Positions 45,283-55,160 are shown, numbered from the stretch's first letter. The stretch is 64,000 nucleotides of DNA from Streptomyces sp. NBC_01707 (GCF_041438805.1 NZ_CP109190.1:248001-312000); one strand, 5' to 3'. The notes: generated by a model from the sequence alone, not told the origin. Made by a program: numbers and translations.

Positions 45283-46749
45283 TCATGCGGGGAGTCCGTC
45301 GGGGTGGTGGTTAATCCATGACAGGCCGCCGATGTCGAGGCGGTGGCAGGCTCGTGTGACGGCAACATAGGCGAGCCGGGCTTCCCCGTCGTCGATGGGG
45401 CCGGGAAGGGGGCGGCCCATGTCATCGCGCTCGTCAGTGTCCGGTGGTGGGGTGAAGTCGTCGGCGATTCGCACGCGGAGCCATTCGCGCCCTTTGGCTT
45501 TGTGCGCGGTGGAAACAGTGATGTCAGCCGTTTGTTCGTCGTCGAGTTGATCGACGGCGCTGAGGATGGCGTCGGTGCCGTGGGTTTCGACGAGGTCGAC
45601 GAGTGGTTGCAGGTCGCCTCCGGCGGGATCGTGATCGGCGTAGTCCTGCAGCTCGCCCCAGGTCGGGAAGAGGATGAGTTCGGGGTGAAAGGTGCGGCGG
45701 CCTTCTTTGAGGTCGTTGGCTGCTCGGGCCAAGGCCCGCAGAGCTTCTCCTCCCCCGACCAGCGCGACGCGGTGACCTGTTTCCAGTAGCTGCATGACTT
45801 CGCGCATGGCGCCGACGTTGGTGCGGCACAGGACGGCGTCGGGGGTCTGGACCGGGCCGAGCTCGGTGGCAATCGTCTCGGTGCCTTTGAGGCGCAGGGG
45901 GGCATTGGCGATGGTGAGCCAGCGGTTCGCTTCTGCTGCGAGATGAGGGCCGAAGCGGAAGGATTTTGACAGGGCGAGGCGTGTGCCGGGGAACGTGGTC
46001 ATGACGTCGCAGGCTCCGCGCCATTGGTAGATGGCCTGGGCGGAGTCGCCGACCATGACGAGCTGGGCATGGTCGCGTTGGGCGTTGAAGATCTGCTCGA
46101 CGACGGGGTTGGTGTCCTGGGCTTCGTCGAGGAGCAGGAAGTCGGTGTTGATCTTCGGTTCGGTCAGTGACCACATTTTGAGGTAGTGGTCGTGGTCGAA
46201 GCGGACAGCGCCGGCATCGGGATTCTGTAGGTCGGCCCATGCTCTGCGGGCGAAAGGCAGTACTGCTGCTGCGAGTTGGATGTGAAGGATGGGCGCTTCG
46301 AGGCTGCGCAGAGGTGGGACGTGGCGGTGAGTGAGGGCTGGGTCGGAGGAGTGGCAGAAGCGGGTGACGGTGCGCAGGGTGGCGTAGGAGAGGAGTCGGG
46401 GTGAAAGGTCTCGGTCGCCGATGCGGATGGGTTTGGTGATGCCGAGGTCCTTTCCGGTTTTCCAGCCCGGCTGGCGGGGGCCGTTCAGGCGGCTGCGGTA
46501 GCGGTGGCCGAGGGCGGCGTAGGCCATGGCGTGCGCGGTTTTGCACGTGACGGTTGCGGGGAAGCGGGCGGCCGCGTCCTGGGCGATGGCCTTGTTGTAG
46601 GCGAGGTAGCGGCCGCGGCGGCGGGTGCTGTGCGCGAAGTAGGCCAAGGTGGTGGTCTTGCCGGTGCCTGCTCCGGCCTGGAGGGCTAGGTGATCGCCTG
46701 CGTGGAAGCGTTCGGCGGCTGCGGCTTGTTCGTCGGTGGGACTCAGCAC
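45283..46749 (-). CDS. UvrD/Rep-type superfamily 1 helicase
   Basis: A 488-aa SF1A helicase. Motif I is GAGTGKTT (26-33), motif II FLLLDEAQDTN, motif III VMVGDSAQAIYQWRGA, motif IV region LSKSFRFG, motif V STAHKAKGREW and motif VI LAYVAVTRA. It is shorter than UvrD (about 720 aa), with reduced 1B/2B subdomains, the form common in actinobacterial accessory regions and plasmids. It would unwind DNA 3'-5' using ATP. The DUF6083 gene lies 188 bp upstream in the same direction. Confidence 0.9.
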   Translation of the reverse strand: MLSPTDEQAAAAERFHAGDHLALQAGAGTGKTTTLAYFAHSTRRRGRYLAYNKAIAQDAAARFPATVTCKTAHAMAYAALGHRYRSRLNGPRQPGWKTGKDLGITKPIRIGDRDLSPRLLSYATLRTVTRFCHSSDPALTHRHVPPLRSLEAPILHIQLAAAVLPFARRAWADLQNPDAGAVRFDHDHYLKMWSLTEPKINTDFLLLDEAQDTNPVVEQIFNAQRDHAQLVMVGDSAQAIYQWRGACDVMTTFPGTRLALSKSFRFGPHLAAEANRWLTIANAPLRLKGTETIATELGPVQTPDAVLCRTNVGAMREVMQLLETGHRVALVGGGEALRALARAANDLKEGRRTFHPELILFPTWGELQDYADHDPAGGDLQPLVDLVETHGTDAILSAVDQLDDEQTADITVSTAHKAKGREWLRVRIADDFTPPPDTDERDDMGRPLPGPIDDGEARLAYVAVTRACHRLDIGGLSWINHHPDGLPA

Positions 46750-46937
46750 CTGTGGGACTCCATGTACGGGTTGCGGCTTACGGCTGTATCCGGGGCAGCG
46801 GGGCGCGCCGGTGCGATGTTGGGCTGGTCGGCAGCCAGGGACCGGGGCGGCTTGGGTCGGGGCTGGGGATGCGGTCGGTCAAATCCCGAAGGGGTGTTCA
46901 TTGCTGAGTGCTGCTGCGATCAGGGCGGTCGCGCTTG

Positions 46938-47795
46938 TCAGCGTCTGTGGTTGCGGATGGTGGTGGGCAGGCGGGTGTGGATGTGCTGGTGGTGGAGCAG
47001 CGGGTCGAAGGGTTCCCAGTCCCAGAGGGCGAGGTCGGCTGCGCCCGGGGCGGCGGCGTGGGCGGGGCAGCGTTGGTGGCGCCAGCGCAGTTGTTCCGCG
47101 TAGGTGAGGTGGGTCAGGTCGTAGACGGCCATCAGGCCGTCGGGAAGGGCCAGTTGTCTGCGTCCGGTGGTAGCGGGAACGAGGGTCCACGTGCCGGGCG
47201 GTGCGCTGGGGCTGAGGATGGGGTGGGTGCAGCGGTGGCGTCGGCGGGTCTGGGCTACGCATTGGATGGTGTCGATGGGCTGGGCGGCGAGGTAGCGGGT
47301 GTGGAGGAGCAGGACGATGGGCCGGGCCGGGCGGCAGGGCTCCGGGGCGGTGGCCGGTGGGTTTGTGTCCGGTGTGGGTGGGGTGAGGGTGCCGGTGTCG
47401 AGGAGCCGGCGGGTGTGGAGGGCAAGGTGGCTGCGCAGTGCGGCGATCTGCGGGGTGAGCGGGGTGGGGGCGGTGCGTGCGGGGCACAGGGCGAGGTGCG
47501 GGATGCGGCACCAGGAGGTGCCGTCGTCGGCGGGGTGGGCGATGCCGGAGCTGACGTGCCAGCGGCTGGCGGCCGGAACGGTGGTGGCGTCGAGTTCGTG
47601 CGGGTGGAGGCTGACGGGGCGGTTGTCGGGGCGGCTGTACCAGTCGATGCGGTTGCCGCAGTCCCGGCAGCGGCTCAGCTGGGCGCTGCGTACGAGGCGG
47701 GTGGGGCTGTCGTGGGCGACGCGCAGGGCACGTTGTCGGTGGGGGCGGGCGGGGGTTCCGTCCCATCGGCGGCCGGATGAGGCAGTGGAGGACAT
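46938..47795 (-). CDS. DUF6083 family protein
   Basis: A 285-aa protein typical of Streptomyces accessory DNA. It contains CRDCGNRIDWYSRPDNRPVSLHPHEL (about 43-68), RWHVSSGIAHPADDGTSWCRIPHLALCP, and a C-terminal QLALPDGLMAVYDLTHLTYAEQLRWRHQRCPAHAAAPGAADLALWDWEPFDPLLHH. Conserved Cys/His pairs suggest zinc binding. The function is unknown. It is oriented with the UvrD-like helicase. Confidence 0.85.
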   Translation of the reverse strand: MSSTASSGRRWDGTPARPHRQRALRVAHDSPTRLVRSAQLSRCRDCGNRIDWYSRPDNRPVSLHPHELDATTVPAASRWHVSSGIAHPADDGTSWCRIPHLALCPARTAPTPLTPQIAALRSHLALHTRRLLDTGTLTPPTPDTNPPATAPEPCRPARPIVLLLHTRYLAAQPIDTIQCVAQTRRRHRCTHPILSPSAPPGTWTLVPATTGRRQLALPDGLMAVYDLTHLTYAEQLRWRHQRCPAHAAAPGAADLALWDWEPFDPLLHHQHIHTRLPTTIRNHRR

Positions 47796-47951
47796 GACGG
47801 CGAAGGTGACAGGCGCCGCGCCGCCGCCACGGTGAGCGTGCCGGATTGTCCTGCGGATGGCTCAACCGAGCGGGACTGATGTGCGGTTTCCCGTACGGGA
47901 GTTCCCGTCGGTGACTGGATCGGGTGATCCTCAACGGCGGGGCCGATGATG

Positions 47952-48215
47952 CTATTCGGCGGGCTCGGCGGGCGGCTCGTGGCCTTCGCAGAGGGTGGCG
48001 AAGAGGTGGTCGACGGACACGTCGAGGGCGTGGGCGAGGGCGTGCCAGGTCTTGAGGGATCCGATGGTGCGGCCCTGCTCGATTTCGATGAGGGTGCGTC
48101 TGGCCAGGCCGGTGCGGCGGGCGAGTTCGTCGTAGGTCCAGCCGCGTTCGCTCCTCAGCCGCGCGAGCTCCAGGCGGAGGGCGGTGAGGTTCGGGTCGGG
48201 CGGGAAGGTCGTCAC
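47952..48215 (-). CDS. Small XRE-family regulator
   Basis: An 87-aa protein consisting of one Cro/CI-type helix-turn-helix (ALRLELARLRSERGWTYDELARRTGLARRTLIEIEQGRTIGSLKTWHALAHALDVSVDHLF) plus a short acidic tail. GTG 48215 (VTTFPPDPN) is chosen; GGGGGA upstream is a weak ribosome site. It diverges from the 345-aa gene at 48398 across a region holding three copies of a 17-bp dyad motif, which it probably binds. Confidence 0.82.
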   Translation of the reverse strand: MTTFPPDPNLTALRLELARLRSERGWTYDELARRTGLARRTLIEIEQGRTIGSLKTWHALAHALDVSVDHLFATLCEGHEPPAEPAE

Positions 48216-48229
48216 TCCCCCATCCGAAG

Positions 48230-48310
48230 GTGCAGACCCCTGCCCTGTCAGTGCAGACCTCTGCCCTATTTTTGCAGGTGACCGCCCCACGGAAGGGCAG
48301 AGGTCTGCAC
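48230..48310. promoter_or_regulatory. Three-copy operator array between divergent genes
   Basis: Copy 1 GTGCAGACCCCTGCCCT (48230-48246), copy 2 GTGCAGACCTCTGCCCT (48251-48267) and copy 3, inverted, AGGGCAGAGGTCTGCAC (48294-48310). Copies 2 and 3 are perfect inverted repeats. Each contains the dyad GCAGA-N2-TCTGC (one mismatch in copy 1). Copies 1 and 2 are 21 bp apart, two helical turns. Confidence 0.7.
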
Positions 48311-48397
48311 TACGGTGTGCCGCCGACACCCCTCCCCTCACCACAACCCCCAGGGGCGGGTCGGCTCCCAGCTGAAGACAGGAGGAACGGGCGCCCC

Positions 48398-49435
48398 ATG
48401 AGGCTGTGCACCCTGCGCCCCCAGGTACGGCGCACCTGGACCGTGGAACTACGCCCACAGCAGGGCAAAACCGTGCTCTATTGCGCCCTGTGCGCACCGG
48501 GCGGTCACGCCCTGGCAGCCTCTGCGGCACGGCCCGCGGTCCTGGCGCACCTGGCCCACCACGCGCGGCGCGATGTACTGCCCCCGCACCTGCGCACCTG
48601 CCAGTGCCACGAACGCGGATGCCGGTGGCATCCGCGCCACCGTGGCTGCTCCGGCCCCGTCCTGCTCGTCCTCACACGTGAACGCGGGGGCCGTCTCTGG
48701 CGCCTGGCCGACGCCTGCGCCGCCTGCGCAGGCGCCACCCCGGGCAGCGCCATCGTCCCCGACACCGCCATCACATCGACCTCAGCGAGACCCGATGCCG
48801 GGCCCGGTTCCGACGGGGCAAAGCACGTCAGGCTGCCCGATGGTGCTCCTCCGGCGCATCGTGTCCGCGACATGCTCAGCTATCTCGCGGCCGCCCTTCC
48901 CCCGGATGCGAGCGCCGAAGGCCGACTCCTCGCCCTGCAGTGCGCACTGCGCAGCAACACATCCGGACAGGTGCATCTCCCGGCCGGACTACTCCGCGGC
49001 ATGCGCCTAGCCCGAGACCTCGCACCCTGGGACGAACTGAAGGACGCCCGCTGGCTGCACCGTCTGCCGCACCCCACAGAACAGACAGGGCACAGAACTG
49101 CCGCCGCACAACTGCTCGATGCCACCGTCCTCACCCAGGAACCCTCCCGACACGACCGTCACCAGGCCGCCGACTGGGCCCTGCGTGCGGTCTCCCGGCC
49201 ACAGCTGCGCGCGTTGCCGGCCGCAGACCGTCTGACCGCACTGGTACTCACCGCGCACCACTCCCCCAACCCCGGGCGGACCAGCATGGACGTAGATCAC
49301 CTGACCCGCACCTGCGGACTCAACCGGAACACACTCACCGCGACACTCGACCGCCTCATGTCCGTGAACGCCGTCGGAGCATGGATGTTCGAACCGGTCA
49401 CGGAAGACGTGTCCTGGGACCCGCTCCCTGCGTAA
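48398..49435 (+). CDS. Unrecognised 345-aa protein, Cys/His-rich N-terminus, helical C-terminus
   Basis: The ATG at 48398 follows AGGAGGAACGGGCGCCCC. The N-terminal 130 residues carry several Cys/His clusters (YCALCAPGG, HLAHHARRD, RTCQCHERGCRWHPRHRGC, ADACAACAG), suggesting zinc binding. The C-terminal third ends in a probable winged helix (RTSMDVDHLTRTCGLNRNTLTATLDRLMSVNAVGAWMF). It may therefore be a DNA-binding protein. The tight divergent arrangement with a small XRE gene and operator array resembles a regulated accessory module. Confidence 0.75.
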   Translation: MRLCTLRPQVRRTWTVELRPQQGKTVLYCALCAPGGHALAASAARPAVLAHLAHHARRDVLPPHLRTCQCHERGCRWHPRHRGCSGPVLLVLTRERGGRLWRLADACAACAGATPGSAIVPDTAITSTSARPDAGPGSDGAKHVRLPDGAPPAHRVRDMLSYLAAALPPDASAEGRLLALQCALRSNTSGQVHLPAGLLRGMRLARDLAPWDELKDARWLHRLPHPTEQTGHRTAAAQLLDATVLTQEPSRHDRHQAADWALRAVSRPQLRALPAADRLTALVLTAHHSPNPGRTSMDVDHLTRTCGLNRNTLTATLDRLMSVNAVGAWMFEPVTEDVSWDPLPA

Positions 49436-49880
49436 GACCGCCGGAGTTCCGGCGGGGCGCTTCGTGGCGTTACGGTCGTTTGCCGCCCGGCGAAGCGTAG
49501 TTGGCGGTCAGGGTTGCGGCATACTCTCCGGGACGGTCCGACCCGCGAAGGTCAGCGGAAGATACGACTCCAACACGCCTGACACCTCCAGGAAGGGCCC
49601 GAACTGTGCGCGCCATTCATTCCGTGTGGCTGCGTTCGGGAAACCCCGGAAGACTGCGACTTCGGGATCCCTTTCACCCCAGCACCCCCATCTCCCGGAA
49701 GGTCCGGTCACAGCGATGACGTTTGCCGAGATCGCGATCGACCCCATGATCGCCTGGCTCGTGACCGACCCCCGCCCAGTAGTCGTCCACGCTGGCCTCG
49801 ACGGACAACGTCATCGCCCCGGGTACATCCGATACTCCGGGAGGTAGAACCCATCGCGATCCGGCTCAAGAACCAGCAGT
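49436..49880. other. Intergenic region, nothing firm
   Basis: A minus-strand 79-codon frame (49508-49747; RGFPNAATRNEWRAQFGPFLE) is possible but has no family or ribosome site. Confidence 0.3.
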
Positions 49881-50288
<408 letters not shown>

Positions 50289-51176
50289 CTACCGGCTGCG
50301 GTCGCTCGGTTCTTCCTGAGCGGGCCGAGCGGGGTCCGGCGCGGCAGCCCAGCTGGCGAGCAGGTCGAGGGCCTGGCGGCTGGGCGAGCCGGGTTCCGCG
50401 GTGCAGACGATCAGTACGAGACCGGCGTCGGCGGGCAGGTCCAGGGCTTCGTAGGCGAGTTCGAGGTCGCCGACGACCGGGTGGTGCAGCCGCTTGACTC
50501 CCGTACGGTGCAGCCGGACGTCCTGTGCGGCCCACCGGGTGCGGAACTCCTCGCTGCGGGTGCACAGCTCGCCAATCAGGTCGGTCAGTGCCTTGTCGTA
50601 GGGGTTCTTGCCGGCCATGAGACGCAGCCCGGCGACGCCGTCGCGGCCGATGGCCTCCCAGTCGAGGTAGTAATCGGCCGCGCGGGGGTTCAGGAAGCGG
50701 AACCGTGCGGCGTTGACCGGGCGGGCGGGGTCCTCGTACAGCGGTGACAGGAGAGCTCTGCCCAGCGTGTTGGTGGCCAGGACGTCCCCGAGGCCGTTGG
50801 AGACGTACGCCGGGGACAGCTGGCTGTCCAAGATCGCCTGGATGGCCGGACGTACCCGCTGTGCCGCCGGGCGTCGGCGTACCGCCGTGCCGCTGTTGGC
50901 CGCACGCGCCAAATCGAACAGGTGCCCCCGCTCGGCCTCGTCCAGCCGTAGCGCCCGGGCCACGGCGTCCAGGACGCTCTCGGAGGCGCCGCGCACGTTG
51001 CCGCGTTCGAGCTGGGTGTAGTACTCCACCGACACCCCTGCCAGGTCGGCCACCTCGCTGCGTCGCAGACCGGGCACACGGCGGGTGCCGCCGTGGTCGA
51101 CGAGGCCTACCTGCTCGGGGGTGACCTTGCCGCGGCGTGAGATCAGAAAGTCCCGTACCTCGCTGCGGTTGTTCAT
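50289..51176 (-). CDS. XRE-family regulator with MmyB-like ligand domain
   Basis: A 295-aa protein. The N-terminal helix-turn-helix (RRVPGLRRSEVADLAGVSVEYYTQLERGNVRGASESVLDAVARALRLDEAER) is followed by the MmyB-like PAS-type ligand pocket (about 110-270; SPAYVSNGLGDVLATNTLGRALL, HHPVVGDLELAYEALDLPAD). Such regulators commonly sit next to a reductase gene they control. Here the divergent aldo/keto reductase (51513) is the evident candidate, with a long inverted repeat spanning the shared promoter. ATG 51176 starts a canonical MNNRSEVRDFL terminus. Confidence 0.88.
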   Translation of the reverse strand: MNNRSEVRDFLISRRGKVTPEQVGLVDHGGTRRVPGLRRSEVADLAGVSVEYYTQLERGNVRGASESVLDAVARALRLDEAERGHLFDLARAANSGTAVRRRPAAQRVRPAIQAILDSQLSPAYVSNGLGDVLATNTLGRALLSPLYEDPARPVNAARFRFLNPRAADYYLDWEAIGRDGVAGLRLMAGKNPYDKALTDLIGELCTRSEEFRTRWAAQDVRLHRTGVKRLHHPVVGDLELAYEALDLPADAGLVLIVCTAEPGSPSRQALDLLASWAAAPDPARPAQEEPSDRSR

Positions 51177-51206
51177 GTTCTTCACGCTACGAGCTCTGCT
51201 TCGGAC

Positions 51207-51436
51207 GTGGGAGATGCTGCCAGCACCCCCCTCAGCATCATCCCGCACGGCGGCGTCCGTCCGATGCACCACCGCACGATCATGCCGGGCCGCGAGTCGT
51301 CGCGCGCACCTGCCCGCGGGCCGGGGGGATCTGTGCCTGTTGGACGGGGCCAGGAAGCACCGCACCCCAGGCGGCTCATACCTCGGCAGCAGGCGCGTCG
51401 CCTGCCCGGTTGGGGGGTGCTGGCAGCATCTCCCAC
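51207..51436. repeat. 25-bp perfect inverted repeat spanning a divergent promoter
   Basis: The arms are 51207-51231 and 51412-51436, separated by 180 bp. Each arm contains the dyad TGCTG-C-CAGCA and a run of C (or G). One arm is 31 bp from the XRE start and the other 77 bp from the AKR start, so each could be the operator for one promoter and looping between them is possible. Confidence 0.75.
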
Positions 51437-51512
51437 CGCCACCGTCGGCTACCTAGCCTCGATGACGAGGCAGCCAGCGTCGGCCGGCTGTACCGACACT
51501 GAGGAGCGCGTC

Positions 51513-52490
51513 ATGCAGTACACCCGCCTGGGTACCTCGGGCTTGAAAATCAGCCGCATCGCACTGGGATGCATGGCCTTCGGCGACACCTCGCAGATGC
51601 CGTGGGCTCTGGACGACGACGGCGCCGAACCGATCTTCCGCCAGGCCGTCGAGTCCGGGATCACCTTCTGGGACACCGCCAACATCTACGGCTACGGCAC
51701 CTCCGAGGAGATCGTGGGCCGCGCGATCAAGAAGTACACGAAGCGCGACGACGTCGTCCTGGCCACCAAGCTGTCGAACCCTATGCACGACGGACCCGGT
51801 GGGTCGGGCCTGTCGCGCAAGGCCGTGATGGAGCAGATCGACGCCTCCCTGACCCGGCTGGGCACCGACTACATCGACCTCTACCAGATCCACCGCTTCG
51901 ACCCGGAGACCCCGGTCGAGGAGACCATGGAAGCCCTGCACGACCTCGTCAAGGCCGGCAAGGTCCGCTACCTCGGCGCCTCCTCGATGTGGGCCTGGCA
52001 GTTCGCCACCATGCAGCACGCGGCCCACAGCCACGGCTGGACGCCCTTCGTGTCCATGCAGGACCAGTACAGCCTGCTGGCACGGGAGGAGGAGCGGGAG
52101 ATGTTCGGCCTGCTCGCCCACTCCGGCGTCGGCTCCATCCCCTGGAGCCCCCTGGCCGGCGGCCGCGTCGCCCGCCCCTGGGGCCAGGACAGCACCGTAC
52201 GGGCCAAGGCCACCCCCGACACCGACTACGCCGGCCGCCCCCTGTTCGTCGACACCGACGAAGCCATCGTCGACGCCGTCCAGAAGATCGCCGACGCGCA
52301 CGGTGTCCCGATGGCCCAGGTCGCGCTGGCCTGGGTACTGAAGAACCCCGTCGTGTCCGCGCCCATCGTCGGCGCCACCAAGACCCACCACCTCACCGAC
52401 GCCGTCGCCGCGCTCGACCTCACGCTCACCGCGGACGAGATCGCCGCACTGGAAGCCCCCTACACCCCGCGCCTGCCCACCTACTTCTGA
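51513..52490 (+). CDS. Aldo/keto reductase (AKR, YajO/AKR11-like)
   Basis: A 325-aa NADPH-dependent reductase of the TIM-barrel AKR family. It has GLKISRIALGCMAFG, WDTANIYGYGTSEEIVGRAI (catalytic D and Y), LATKL (catalytic K), IDLYQIHRFDPETPVEETMEAL and the cofactor tail VAPIVGATKTHHLTDAV-type sequence (here SAPIVGATKTHHL). Relatives reduce carbonyl compounds and aldehydes. The ATG at 51513 follows GAGGAGCG. It is divergent from the MmyB-type regulator, which probably represses it until a ligand appears. Confidence 0.9.
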   Translation: MQYTRLGTSGLKISRIALGCMAFGDTSQMPWALDDDGAEPIFRQAVESGITFWDTANIYGYGTSEEIVGRAIKKYTKRDDVVLATKLSNPMHDGPGGSGLSRKAVMEQIDASLTRLGTDYIDLYQIHRFDPETPVEETMEALHDLVKAGKVRYLGASSMWAWQFATMQHAAHSHGWTPFVSMQDQYSLLAREEEREMFGLLAHSGVGSIPWSPLAGGRVARPWGQDSTVRAKATPDTDYAGRPLFVDTDEAIVDAVQKIADAHGVPMAQVALAWVLKNPVVSAPIVGATKTHHLTDAVAALDLTLTADEIAALEAPYTPRLPTYF

Positions 52491-52646
52491 TCCCGCAAAC
52501 CAAGGCCGGGCCCGCTCTGCTTCCGATCGCCTGGGGGTGGCACCTCGGCCCGTTGGTGTTTCCCGGACCTCTTCGTCGCGCCCCCGTGAGTCCGTCGGCG
52601 AGGCCTGCCGGGAGGGGGAACACGTTCGTGGTCAGGACGCTCCGGC
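52491..52646. other. Spacer
   Basis: Nothing recognised. Confidence 0.4.
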
Positions 52647-52784
52647 TCAGTCCTCCAGCCGCCGGGCGCTGAGCCACTTGACGATCTCCGTGTCGTGGTG
52701 GTCGAAGAAGAGCGTGGCACCGGTGTCCAGGGTTGCGACGGACGCCATCTCGTCATCGGCGAGAGCGAAGTCGAAGAAGCGGCA
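52647..52784 (-). pseudogene. C-terminal fragment of an aldo/keto reductase
   Basis: On the minus strand the frame reads FFDFALADDEMASVATLDTGATLFFDHHDTEIVKWLSARRLED then stop. This is the C-terminal tail of the diketogluconate-reductase type of AKR, the same family as the N-terminal fragment at 49881. It has no start. Confidence 0.75.
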
Positions 52785-52790
52785 AGCAGG

Positions 52791-54056
52791 TCAGCGTGGG
52801 GACGCACGGACGTCGGAGAGGTCCCGGCCGCGTGTCTCCGGCAGGCCGATCGCGCTGAGCAGGCTGACCAGGCACAGGAAGGCCAGGAAAAGACCGAATG
52901 CAAAGGCGCCGTACGCAGCGGTCATCGTGGCACCGATCAGCGGCGGCACGGCCCCTCCGATGACCAGTCCGATGTTGTAGGCGAACGCGGAAGCCGTGTA
53001 TCGGTACCGGGTGTCGAAGAGTTCGGACAGCATGACGTTGATCGGGCCGATCTCAAGGCCTGCGAGGAACATCGTCACGCACAGGAGCAGGAGGTACGCG
53101 CCCGCCGAGGCCGACTCCAGGAGAGTGAAGACCAGGAGCGCCCAGACGACCGCGCCGGCGGTCGCCGTCAGGAGGACCGGGCGTCTTCCGAACCGGTCGG
53201 ACGCTGTTGCGCCGACCAGGACGCCGAGTGCCCAGCACAGTCCTCCCGCGATCCCGGCGCCGAGCACCGTGTTCCGGGTCAGGCCGAGTTGCCCGGTGCC
53301 GACGTTCGCGAAATACGTCGCACCGAGGTACGTGAACGCGGCCTGCATGATCGAGATTCCCGCGACGAGGAGCATCTGTCGCGGCTGGTGCCGCCACGCC
53401 TCGACGAAGGGAATCTTCGAACGGCCGCCCCGACTATCCAATTCGGCCTCGGCTTCGGCTTCGGCCTCGGCTTCGAACACCGGACTCTCGTCGATCTTGA
53501 GACGGATGTACAAGCCCACTACAACGAGCAGGGCGCTTGCCAGAAACGGGATCCTCCACCCGAACGAGGCGAACTGCTCGTCGGACAGACCTGTGCCCAC
53601 CGCGAGAAGCGTCGCGTTGGCGAGAACGATCGAGAACCCTCCGCCGAGCGAGGTGAACATCGTCCAGAAGCCACGTCGCGCGGTGGGCGCGCTCTCCGTA
53701 CTGAAGAGCGCGGCCCCCGCCAACTCGCCTCCGGCCGCGACGCCTTGAACGATGCGCATGAGGACGATGAGGATGGGAGCGGTAACGCCTATCTCGTCCG
53801 CCGTCGGCATCGCGCCCACGACGACCGTCGCGCCGCCCATCAGGAGCAATGTCGTGATCAGCATGCGCTTACGCCCGAGCCGGTCACCGAAGTGGCCGAA
53901 GATCAGCGCGCCGATGGGGCGGGCTACAAACGCCACCCCGAGCGTGCCGAACGATGCGATCGTGCCGGCTGCCGGGCCGAGGGCCGGGAAGAACAGGTCA
54001 GCGAACACCAGGGACGCGGCCACCGCGTACAACGTCAGATCGTAGAACTCGATCAC
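52791..54056 (-). pseudogene. MHS-family MFS transporter lacking its start
   Basis: About 421 codons of a metabolite:H+ symporter (shikimate, proline/betaine or MhpT-like). Motifs include PIGALIFGHFGDRLGRKRMLITTLLLMGGATVVVG, IVQGVAAGGELAGAAL and ETRGRDLSDV. Similarity to the family N-terminus continues upstream of GTG 54056 as RRRLEALAGFTGTVIEFYDLTLY, but no start codon is found in that frame before unrelated sequence and the IS at 54274. Either translation starts at GTG 54056, inside the first helix, or the gene was truncated. An acidic repeat (EA)n lies in the central loop. Confidence 0.7.
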
Positions 54057-54273
54057 GGTGCCGGTGAAACCCGCCAGTGCTTCGAGCCGACGGCGGCCAC
54101 GTTCCCATCCCGAGAGCGGAAGGTGTGCTGCCCCACGACAAGGGGAGGCCTGCGGATGCCGGAACTGCGGGACCTGCTGGAGGTGGCCGCGACCGCCGAG
54201 GATGTGGCACGGGAGGGTGCCCGTATCGTCTTCGACTGCCCAGCGCTGGCGTCGAGACCGCGGACCGTTCTAA
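54057..54273. other. Junction region between transporter and IS copy B
   Basis: A plus-strand frame from ATG 54157 (after AAGGGGAGGCCTGCGG) reads MPELRDLLEVAATAEDVARE and is cut by the IS. It could be a truncated host gene of unknown family. Confidence 0.3.
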
Positions 54274-55160
54274 CTGATCGTTTCAGAATGAGGTTCGGAG
54301 TCGTCTCAAGCAGATGATGCTGCAGGCGAGTTGGAGCAGTCCGAGGTGGAGGTCGGCGCGTATCTCGTAGCGGGTGCGGAGGCGTTTGAACTGGTGGAGC
54401 CAGGCGAAGGTGCGCTCGACGACCCATCGGGTCTTGCCCAGGCCGGAGCCGTGCGGGACACCGCGGCGGGCGATCTTGGGTGTGATCCCCCGAGCGCGGA
54501 CGAGACGCCTGTACTTGTCGTAGTCGTAGCCGCGGTCGGCGAAGAGCCGCCGAGGCCGGTGGCGGGGCCGGCCGCGCAGGCCACGGATGTGGGGTATGGC
54601 GTCCAGCAGTGGCATGAGCTGGGTGACGTCGTGGCGGTTTCCGCTGGTCAAAGAGACGGCGAGCGGGGTGCCGTGTCGGTCGACGATCAGGTGGTGTTTG
54701 CTTCCGGGCCGGGCCCGGTCGACCGGCGAAGGTCCGGTGTGAGCCCCCCTTTGAGGGCTCTGACGTGCGAGCCGTCGATTGCGGCGTCGTCCATGTCCAG
54801 CAAGCCGGTAGCCCGCAGTTCGGCCAGCAGCACCTCGTGCAGCCGGGGCCAGACACCGGCCTCGGTCCAGTCCCGCAGACGCCGCCAGGCCGTCACCCCG
54901 CTGCAGCCGACCTGTTCCGCAGGGACATCCCGCCAGCTCACGCTCTTGCACAGCACATAGACGATGCCCCGCAGAGCAGCACGGTCATCCGCCGGCAACC
55001 GCCCGGGATACCGATACCGCCGAGGCGCACGGGCCGGCAACAGCGGCGCCACACGTTCCCACAAGTCATCAGGCACAAGATCAACAGGCACTCACCAGAT
55101 CCTGCCGAAACAACACCCAACTGCCAAGCCCCACACCAAACTTCATTCTGAAACGATCAG
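54274..55160 (-). mobile_element. 887-bp IS5-family insertion sequence, copy B
   Basis: Same length, ends and translation as copy A, in the opposite orientation. Flanked by TAA on both sides (54271-54273 and 55161-55163), so it entered by its own transposition. Confidence 0.95.
54283..55091 (-). CDS. IS5-family transposase (programmed frameshift), copy B
   Basis: The same two-frame gene as copy A. The first frame starts at 55091 (MPVDLVPDDLWERV), and the catalytic frame ends at 54283 with SIICLRRLRTSF. The slippery AAAGGGGGG is retained, so the enzyme should be made. Confidence 0.9.

Noticed and set aside
46879..47934. 351-codon Pro/Arg/His-rich minus frame
   Set aside because: It overlaps the DUF6083 gene in another frame. 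DUF6083 motifs decide in favour of 46938-47795.
52695..54317. Plus-strand frame of 540 codons
   Set aside because: It is antisense to the MHS transporter. Its Arg/Glu/Asp-rich composition is a by-product of GC-rich codon structure.
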